Assembly: GCA_024642065.1 (NCBI GenBank)
Contig: JAHEBW010000006.1
Location: 1-39,661, forward strand
Direction of reading: 5' to 3'
DNA length: 39,661 bases
DNA from: Polynucleobacter sp.
Lineage (GTDB): Bacteria > Pseudomonadota > Gammaproteobacteria > Burkholderiales > Burkholderiaceae
Positions within the stretch are counted from its first letter, which is position 1, and every line of letters begins with the position of its first letter. Both the position numbers and the translations under genes were made by a program. The notes beneath the pieces were generated by a model that was not told the origin of the DNA, searched no databases, and saw only the letters and a list, made by a program, of their open reading frames with translations. Shown in pieces: positions 34,138-39,661 of the stretch.

Positions 34138-35015
34138 TGAACGCTACTCAAAAAAATGCATCACTAACGCTTGGCATTATTGGCGTTGGTTTAATTGGAG
34201 CATCTGTTGGCTTAGCCCAGAAAAAAGCCAAGGCTTTCGATAAGGTGCTGGGGGTTGGTCGCTCACAAAAAAATCTTGATGAGGCTATCAAGATGGGCGC
34301 TATTGATGAGGCTGTGACTCTTGAGCAATGCGCTAAAGAGGCTGATGTCATCGTTGTTTGCGTACCAGTGGCGCAAACGTTCTCAATTTTGCATGCGATC
34401 GAACCGCACATCAAACCTAATGCTTTGATTACAGATGCTGGCAGCACAAAATCAGATGTCATCATGGCTGCCAAAACTGCCTTAGGTGATAAGGTGGCTC
34501 AATTCATTCCTGCGCATCCAATTGCGGGTGGTGCACAACACGGCGCTAGTGCCGCTAAGCCTGATTTGTATCAGGGTAAAGAAGTCATTATTTGCCCGCT
34601 ACAAGAAAATATTCCGCCAGCTGTCGAAGCTATCAATCAATTTTGGTTGGCAACGGGCGCTTTAACTCATCGAATGTCAGCTCTTCAGCATGATGCAGTT
34701 TTTGCATCTATCTCACATTTGCCGCATGTGTTGTCATTTGCATTGATGCTACAAGTGGCCAACTCTGAAGATGCTGATGTGAAACTTGGCCATGCTGGTG
34801 CTGGTTTTAGAGACTTCACGCGCATTGCTGCTTCAAGTCCTGAGATGTGGCGCGATATTTGTTTGGCTAACAAAACAGCCGTTTTAAAAGAGATGGATAA
34901 CTATCTCAATCTAACTAAACTATTAAGAGACATGATTGCCAAAGAAGATGGGGATGCTTTGTTAAAAGCATTCACACGCGCAAGTGCAGAGCGTCAAAAG
35001 TGGGAAGGTCGTTAA
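34137..35015 (+). CDS. tyrA: Prephenate dehydrogenase
   Basis: A 292-residue NAD(P)-dependent enzyme: Rossmann motif [13 protein letters not shown] at the start; [14 protein letters not shown] contains the catalytic-type histidines seen in TyrA proteins; [19 protein letters not shown] is the typical C-terminal-domain block. There is no ACT or chorismate mutase domain. It makes 4-hydroxyphenylpyruvate for tyrosine. It shares a base with both hisC and aroA (TAATG junctions), so translation is coupled on both sides. Confidence 0.95.
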   Translation: MNATQKNASLTLGIIGVGLIGASVGLAQKKAKAFDKVLGVGRSQKNLDEAIKMGAIDEAVTLEQCAKEADVIVVCVPVAQTFSILHAIEPHIKPNALITDAGSTKSDVIMAAKTALGDKVAQFIPAHPIAGGAQHGASAAKPDLYQGKEVIICPLQENIPPAVEAINQFWLATGALTHRMSALQHDAVFASISHLPHVLSFALMLQVANSEDADVKLGHAGAGFRDFTRIAASSPEMWRDICLANKTAVLKEMDNYLNLTKLLRDMIAKEDGDALLKAFTRASAERQKWEGR

Positions 35016-36337
35016 TGAGTTCTGCAGCACATGAGTTTATTGAAATAGGCCCTTTTGTTAAAGCAGAAGGGACTGTTGCTCTACCAGGTTCTAAAAGTAT
35101 TTCTAATCGTGTTTTGCTTTTATCCGCTCTTGCTAGTGGTACGACTCGTTTAAAAGGTCTATTGGATGCTGATGACACCAGAGTCATGCGCGCAGCTCTT
35201 AAAACGCTTGGTGTTGGTATTGATGAAGCTGATGGTGATTGTGTAATTCATGGCTGTTCTAGCAAATTGCCTAAAGACCAAGCTGATTTATTCATGGGTA
35301 ATGCTGGTACAGCAATACGTCCTTTAACTGCTGCATTAGCTATCTTGGGTGGTGACTACCGTTTACACGGCGTACCTCGGATGCACGAGAGACCTATTGG
35401 TGATTTAGTTGATGGTTTGCGCATGGTGGGTGCTCAGGTAGCTTATGAGCAAAACGAAGGTTACCCACCACTGAAACTTTCTAAAGGACAGATACAAACT
35501 AAAGAAGTCATCAAGGTGCGCGGTGATGTATCCAGTCAATTCCTAACCGCTTTATTGATGGCGCTGCCATTAGTAGCTAAAAATGAAATTTGTATCGAAG
35601 TGATTGGTGAGCTGATCTCAAAGCCCTACATCGACATCACTCTAAAGCTGATGGACCGATTTGGTGTTCAAGTTCGCAATGATCAGTGGCAACGTTTTTA
35701 TATTCCAGCTAATAGTGGTCAGCCATACAGCAGTCCTGGTACTTTGCATGTAGAGGGTGATGCATCCTCAGCATCTTATTTCTTGGCAGCTGGTGCTATT
35801 GGTCATGGTCCTGTTCGAGTTACTGGGGTTGGCCGCAATAGTATTCAGGGTGATGTTGCTTTTGCTGATGCGCTGAATCAAATGGGCGCTAATGTCATGG
35901 CTGGTGATGATTGGATTGAGGTGCGCGGTGTTGATACCCCGAGTGGTCGATTGCAAGGTATTGAATTGAACTGTTTAGCCATTCCTGATGCTGCAATGAC
36001 TTTGGCGGTTGCAGCCTTGTATGCAGAAGGCTCTACAAAATTAACCGGGATAGCCAGCTGGAAGGTTAAAGAAACTGATCGTATTGCTGCGATGGCGAAA
36101 GAGCTTCAGAAAATGGGCGCTACTGTTGAAGCAGGCGATGACTATATTCAAGTGACACCACCTAAAGAATGGAAGACTCCAGTTGAAGGCATCGATACTT
36201 ATGATGACCATCGCATGGCTATGTGCTTTTCACTATCCGCATTTGGCCCCTTAAAGGTCAAAATCAATGATCCGGCTTGTGTGGCTAAAACCTTTCCAGA
36301 GTACTTTAAGGAATTTGCATTGATAGCCAAGAGCTAG
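35015..36337 (+). CDS. aroA: 5-enolpyruvylshikimate-3-phosphate synthase
   Basis: A 440-residue enzyme of the shikimate pathway from ATG 35015 (GGAAGG six bases upstream; GTG 35000 in frame is less likely). Motifs: PGSKSISNR (K27), [12 protein letters not shown] (95-106), [17 protein letters not shown] and near the end [13 protein letters not shown] [13 protein letters not shown]. The GNAGTA and P103 pattern suggests a class I, glyphosate-sensitive type. In E. coli aroA follows serC; here it ends the tightly coupled run from gyrA. Confidence 0.96.
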   Translation: MSSAAHEFIEIGPFVKAEGTVALPGSKSISNRVLLLSALASGTTRLKGLLDADDTRVMRAALKTLGVGIDEADGDCVIHGCSSKLPKDQADLFMGNAGTAIRPLTAALAILGGDYRLHGVPRMHERPIGDLVDGLRMVGAQVAYEQNEGYPPLKLSKGQIQTKEVIKVRGDVSSQFLTALLMALPLVAKNEICIEVIGELISKPYIDITLKLMDRFGVQVRNDQWQRFYIPANSGQPYSSPGTLHVEGDASSASYFLAAGAIGHGPVRVTGVGRNSIQGDVAFADALNQMGANVMAGDDWIEVRGVDTPSGRLQGIELNCLAIPDAAMTLAVAALYAEGSTKLTGIASWKVKETDRIAAMAKELQKMGATVEAGDDYIQVTPPKEWKTPVEGIDTYDDHRMAMCFSLSAFGPLKVKINDPACVAKTFPEYFKEFALIAKS

Positions 36338-36351
36338 ATTTCGAATGGTTT

Positions 36352-36379
36352 TGGGCTAAAAGTGCCTACTTTTAGCCCA
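36352..36379 (+). terminator. Strong hairpin without T-run after aroA
   Basis: TGGGCTAAAAG (36352-36362) pairs with CTTTTAGCCCA (36369-36379), an 11-bp stem with a six-base loop, 14 bases after the aroA stop. Since no T-run follows, it may stabilise the mRNA 3' end or mark a processing site instead of terminating. Confidence 0.45.
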
Positions 36380-36413
36380 TCTAAGCAGTTCTAACGTTTC
36401 ACATTAAGAAATA

Positions 36414-36441
36414 TTTACACGAATTAAATCACTGTTAAAGT
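36414..36441 (+). promoter_or_regulatory. Possible cmk promoter
   Basis: TTTACA (36414-36419) is five-of-six to the -35 consensus, with a 16-base spacer to TAAAGT (36436-36441). It lies 26 bases before the cmk ATG in a 130-base gap, the largest break between aroA and cmk. Confidence 0.4.
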
Positions 36442-36467
36442 GAAAAAAACCCAAAAATATCGCCAAA

Positions 36468-37139
36468 ATGACCCTAAATAAGAGCCCTTTGATCCCTGTT
36501 ATTGCCATTGATGGCCCAACTGCTTCGGGTAAGGGGACTGTGGCTCAGAAAGTAGCGGAGCGCTTGGGATATCACTATTTAGATAGCGGTGCTTTATATC
36601 GATTGGTTGGCCTAGCCAGCTTTAAACAAGGTATTTCAACCGCTATCGAAGCGGACTTAATCCCGATTGCGAAAAATTTAAATGTTATTTTTCAAGGGGA
36701 TAGAGTTATCTTGGACGGTGAAGATGTCAGCGATCAGATTCGCCAAGAAGAAATGGGTAAACGTGCTTCTGAGGTCGCGGTTCACCAAGGAGTGCGACAA
36801 GCTTTGGTTGCTAGGCAGCAGGCTTTTCGACAAGAACCGGGCTTAGTGGCTGATGGAAGAGACATGGCTAGCGTGATTTTTACAGATGCCGCTACAAAAG
36901 TCTTTTTAACGGCAACTGCCGAGGCAAGGGCTGATAGACGCTATAAACAATTGATAGCTAAAGGCTTTTCTGCTAATATTCAGGTCCTTTTGCAGGATTT
37001 ACGTGATCGAGATGCCCGCGATGCTAATCGCAGCAATTCGCCACTGAAGGCTGTTGAAGGGGCTCACCATCTCGACACTACGTCGATGACGATTGAAGAG
37101 GCGGTGAATCAGGTTCTAAAGTGGCATCAAGCTAATTAG
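36468..37139 (+). CDS. cmk: Cytidylate kinase
   Basis: A 223-residue nucleoside monophosphate kinase. The P-loop is [10 protein letters not shown] near residues 15-24; LDSGALYR and [12 protein letters not shown] are NMP-binding blocks and [10 protein letters not shown] the lid region, all typical of bacterial Cmk. It phosphorylates CMP and dCMP. Gene order cmk-rpsA-ihfB is conserved widely in proteobacteria. The start codon lacks a visible Shine-Dalgarno sequence. There are 119 bases to rpsA. Confidence 0.95.
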   Translation: MTLNKSPLIPVIAIDGPTASGKGTVAQKVAERLGYHYLDSGALYRLVGLASFKQGISTAIEADLIPIAKNLNVIFQGDRVILDGEDVSDQIRQEEMGKRASEVAVHQGVRQALVARQQAFRQEPGLVADGRDMASVIFTDAATKVFLTATAEARADRRYKQLIAKGFSANIQVLLQDLRDRDARDANRSNSPLKAVEGAHHLDTTSMTIEEAVNQVLKWHQAN

Positions 37140-37222
37140 TTATTACTAACTGTAGCGAAATCTCACCGAGGAAATTTAGGAGCCAGTCCTTGCCACGCGA
37201 GTACTGGTATGTGCAATCTAAC

Positions 37223-37241
37223 CCGTCAAGTCTTTTGACGG
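37223..37241 (+). promoter_or_regulatory. Hairpin in rpsA leader
   Basis: CCGTCAA and TTGACGG form a 7-bp stem with a GTCTT loop, 17 bases before the rpsA ATG. No Shine-Dalgarno follows it. This resembles the structured, SD-less leader by which S1 controls its own translation in E. coli (analogy, not shown). Confidence 0.5.
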
Positions 37242-37258
37242 CTTTATAGTGAAAACTC

Positions 37259-38935
37259 ATGTCTGAATCTTTTGCAGCTCTATTTGAAGAATCCCTAGCC
37301 CGCTCTAACATGAAGGCTGGTCAAGTTATTTCCGCTGAAGTTGTTCGTATCGATCATAACTTCGTAGTGGTTAATGCCGGTTTGAAATCTGAAGCTTTTA
37401 TCTCTGTTGAGGAATTCCTTAACGATCAAGGTCAAGTTGAAGTTCAACCAGGCGATTTCGTTTCTGTTGCGATTGACGCATTAGAAAACGGTTACGGTGA
37501 CACAGTATTGTCACGTGACAAAGCGAAGCGTTTAGCTTCATGGTTAAACCTAGAGAAAGCTTTGGAACAAGGCGAACTCGTTACTGGTGCTGTAACAGGC
37601 AAGGTAAAAGGTGGTTTGACAGTTATGGTGAATGGCATTCGTGCTTTCTTGCCAGGCTCTTTGTTGGATACACGTCCTATTAAGGATACGTCTCCATACG
37701 AAGGCAAAACAATGGAATTCAAAGTTATCAAGCTTGACCGTAAGCGTAACAACGTAGTGTTGTCACGTCGTGCAGTGGTTGAAGCTAGCCAAGGTGAAGA
37801 GCGCGCTAAGTTGCTTGCTAACCTCAAAGAAGGTACTGTGGTTCAAGGTATCGTTAAGAACATCACTGACTACGGCGCATTCGTAGACTTAGGTGGTGTT
37901 GACGGCTTGTTACACATTACTGATTTGGCATGGCGTCGTGTTCGTCACCCAAGCGAAATGTTGACTGTAGGTCAAGAGGTGACAGCTAAGATTCTTAAGT
38001 ACGATCAAGACAAGAACCGTGTTTCATTGGGTATCAAGCAATTAGGCGATGACCCATGGGTTGGTATCGCTCGTCGTTACCCACCAAACACCCGTTTATT
38101 CGGTAAGGTAACTAACCTAACTGATTACGGTTCATTCGTTGAAATCGAAACAGGTATTGAAGGTTTGGTTCACGTTTCAGAAATGGACTGGACAAACAAG
38201 AACGTTGCTCCAAGCAAAGTAGTTCAATTGGGTATGGAAGTTGAAGTAATGGTTCTTGACATTGATGAAGACAAGCGTCGTATCAGCTTGGGCATGAAGC
38301 AATGTAAAGCAAACCCATGGGACGAATTTGCTCGCACACACCAAAAAGGTGAGAAGTTAAGCGGCGCGATCAAGTCAATCACTGACTTTGGCGTGTTCAT
38401 TGGCTTGCCAGGCGGCATCGATGGTCTAGTTCACTTGTCTGACTTGTCATGGCAAGAAACTGGCGAAGAAGCTGTTCGCAAGTACAAAAAAGGTGACGAA
38501 GTTGAAACAGTTGTTTTGGCTATCGACGTTGAAAAAGAGCGCATCTCTTTGGGTATCAAACAAATGTCTGGTGACCCATTCAACAACTACACATCTACAA
38601 GCGACAAAGGCAGCATTGTTGACGGTACTGTGAAGAGCGTTGATGCTAAGGGCGCTGTTGTTCAGTTGGCTGATGAAGTTGAAGGCTATTTGCGCGCTTC
38701 TGAGATCTCAACTGACCGCGTTGAAGATGCACGTAACTTACTTAAAGAAGGTGACGCTGTTAACGCAATGATCATCAATATTGATCGTAAGTCACGCAGC
38801 ATTAACTTATCTATCAAAGCTAAGGACAGCGCTGATCAGCAACAAGCTATTAGCAAGTTGCAAAACGAAGCAAGCGCAGGTACTACAAACTTGGGCGCTT
38901 TGTTGAAAGCTAAGTTGGATAATCAAGGTAGCTAA
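37259..38935 (+). CDS. rpsA: 30S ribosomal protein S1
   Basis: A 558-residue protein with six S1 (OB-fold) repeats: about 20-88, 106-172, 192-262, 277-347, 364-434 and 451-520. Repeats three to five show the typical [17 protein letters not shown] and [20 protein letters not shown] blocks. Length equals E. coli S1 (557). It binds mRNA and helps translation initiation. Codon use is visibly biased towards preferred codons, as expected for a highly expressed gene. A terminator structure follows. Confidence 0.98.
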   Translation: MSESFAALFEESLARSNMKAGQVISAEVVRIDHNFVVVNAGLKSEAFISVEEFLNDQGQVEVQPGDFVSVAIDALENGYGDTVLSRDKAKRLASWLNLEKALEQGELVTGAVTGKVKGGLTVMVNGIRAFLPGSLLDTRPIKDTSPYEGKTMEFKVIKLDRKRNNVVLSRRAVVEASQGEERAKLLANLKEGTVVQGIVKNITDYGAFVDLGGVDGLLHITDLAWRRVRHPSEMLTVGQEVTAKILKYDQDKNRVSLGIKQLGDDPWVGIARRYPPNTRLFGKVTNLTDYGSFVEIETGIEGLVHVSEMDWTNKNVAPSKVVQLGMEVEVMVLDIDEDKRRISLGMKQCKANPWDEFARTHQKGEKLSGAIKSITDFGVFIGLPGGIDGLVHLSDLSWQETGEEAVRKYKKGDEVETVVLAIDVEKERISLGIKQMSGDPFNNYTSTSDKGSIVDGTVKSVDAKGAVVQLADEVEGYLRASEISTDRVEDARNLLKEGDAVNAMIINIDRKSRSINLSIKAKDSADQQQAISKLQNEASAGTTNLGALLKAKLDNQGS

Positions 38936-38960
38936 TCTACTTTGGTGTAATGTAACGGGG

Positions 38961-38990
38961 AATCCTCGCTCTTTTTGGAGCGGGGATTTT
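38961..38990 (+). terminator. Intrinsic terminator between rpsA and ihfB
   Basis: AATCCTCGCTC pairs with GAGCGGGGATT as an 11-bp stem with one G-U pair and a six-base loop, with only four T at the end. It would partly end rpsA transcription, allowing read-through to ihfB. Confidence 0.8.
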
Positions 38991-39021
38991 CAAAATGAGA
39001 AAAAAAGAATATTGTTGAGTT

Positions 39022-39357
39022 ATGAACGATTTAGAACGCAGTGATTCATCGACAATCACACGATCAGAATTGGTAGAGCGTTTGGCTCAGGCATTCCCGC
39101 AGCTATTGCCGCGTGATGTGGAGTTGGCCGTCAAAACTTTGCTCGACACTATGTCACAAGCTTTGGCTGAAGGTAAGCGTATCGAACTACGCGGCTTTGG
39201 TAGCTTTGTGATGCATCACCGTCCACCACGTCAAGGTCGTAACCCAAAATCGGGCGAGACAGTCATGGTTCCAGAAAAGCATGTGCCTCATTTCAAGCCA
39301 GGTAAGGAATTGAGAGAGCGCGTAGATTTTCCTAAAAAGGACGAATCCTCAGAATGA
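39022..39357 (+). CDS. ihfB: Integration host factor subunit beta
   Basis: A 111-residue DNA-bending protein of the HU/IHF family: [28 protein letters not shown] is the helical dimerisation part; [27 protein letters not shown] the beta arm with the intercalating proline in [26 protein letters not shown] the last helix. The beta subunit is assigned from RHHR-like arm sequence and location after rpsA. A C-terminal extension of about 15 residues is present compared with E. coli (94). It overlaps lapA by four bases. Confidence 0.95.
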   Translation: MNDLERSDSSTITRSELVERLAQAFPQLLPRDVELAVKTLLDTMSQALAEGKRIELRGFGSFVMHHRPPRQGRNPKSGETVMVPEKHVPHFKPGKELRERVDFPKKDESSE

Positions 39358-39593
39358 CCGCGTTTCTGAATGCCGCATTGAGAGCATTGCGGATCATTGG
39401 ACGAATCATCATTTTTATTCTTTTAGTATTACTAGCATTAGGCAATACTCAAGAGATTAGTTTTCAGTTAATTCCAGGTTTGGCGTGGGAGTTACCTCTT
39501 ATCCTAGTTTTATTCATCGCATTTGCTTTAGGCATTTTGCTTACCTTATTGAGTGGCATCACTTTGGGCCGCTTCAAAAAAAGTCGTTCATAA
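39354..39593 (+). CDS. lapA: Lipopolysaccharide assembly protein A domain protein
   Basis: A 79-residue inner-membrane protein with two hydrophobic helices (about 14-31 and 45-69) separated by [18 protein letters not shown], the LapA/DUF1049 pattern. It ends in a basic tail (GRFKKSRS). LapA works with LapB in regulating LpxC turnover. It overlaps ihfB by ATGA and is followed by the start of lapB, the conserved order. Confidence 0.9.
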   Translation: MTAFLNAALRALRIIGRIIIFILLVLLALGNTQEISFQLIPGLAWELPLILVLFIAFALGILLTLLSGITLGRFKKSRS

Positions 39594-39596
39594 ATC

Positions 39597-39661
39597 GTGC
39601 TACAGATTGAGACCTGGTGGTTGTTTGCTTTACCCATTGTTTTTGGATTGGGTTGGCTAGG
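39597..39661 (+). CDS. lapB: Lipopolysaccharide assembly protein LapB (N-terminal fragment)
   Basis: From GTG 39597, three bases after the lapA stop, a frame runs to the window edge: LQIETWWLFALPIVFGLGWL, a membrane anchor like that of LapB (YciM), which carries TPR repeats and a rubredoxin domain further on. Only about 21 codons are visible, so identity rests on the anchor and position after lapA. Confidence 0.7.
   Translation, partial: MLQIETWWLFALPIVFGLGWL

Overview
The window is a gene-dense stretch (nearly every base coding, gaps mostly under 120 bp, GC by eye in the low-to-mid 40s) of a betaproteobacterial chromosome. The two conserved blocks gph-ubiG-ompA / gyrA-serC-pheA-hisC-tyrA-aroA-cmk-rpsA-ihfB-lapA-lapB, the tmRNA tag ANDERYALAA and the low GC fit a small-genome Burkholderiaceae such as Polynucleobacter. 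That placement is inference from gene order and composition, not from a search. I see no insertion sequence, prophage, integrase or CRISPR array.

Left part (1-4210): a truncated metallophosphoesterase, then a copper-handling cassette on the + strand: a DUF2946 secreted protein with an HCPFC motif, a Crp/Fnr-type regulator, a 32-residue membrane microprotein, an OprC/NosA-type TonB-dependent copper receptor, and a PCu(A)C periplasmic copper chaperone. Together they suggest copper import across the outer membrane and hand-over in the periplasm, with a local regulator.

Middle-left (4270-18222): a mosaic of housekeeping and accessory genes: BaiN/HI0933-type flavoprotein, beta-CASP metallo-hydrolase with a LOG-family gene, FluC fluoride channel with a small ABM-domain protein, transglutaminase-like protein, the tRNA hydroxylation protein TrhP, a 23S/16S pseudouridine synthase, a CPA2 antiporter, the ABC-F ATPase Uup, a ferric-reductase-like flavocytochrome, an SLAC1/TehA transporter and the DNA repair protein Ogt.

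Centre (18223-27445): a HemS-type haem-utilisation gene behind a perfect 7-1-7 Fur box, the tmRNA gene ssrA with a strong terminator, the molybdate importer modABC, a methyltransferase, a divergent selenium pair (mnmH/selU and selD), gph and ubiG. The first codons of gph contain a structure that looks exactly like an intrinsic terminator.

Right part (27446-39661): an OmpA-family protein divergent from gyrA, followed by the long co-directional block for serine and aromatic amino acid synthesis, CMP kinase, ribosomal protein S1, IHF beta and the LPS-assembly proteins LapA and LapB (cut by the window edge). From gyrA to aroA almost every junction overlaps or touches, so translation coupling is likely; terminator-like structures separate aroA/cmk (weakly) and rpsA/ihfB.

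The most system-like unit is the copper cassette; the most unexpected signals are the terminator inside gph and the Fur-controlled orphan hemS. Nothing in the window is clearly a wholly new system.
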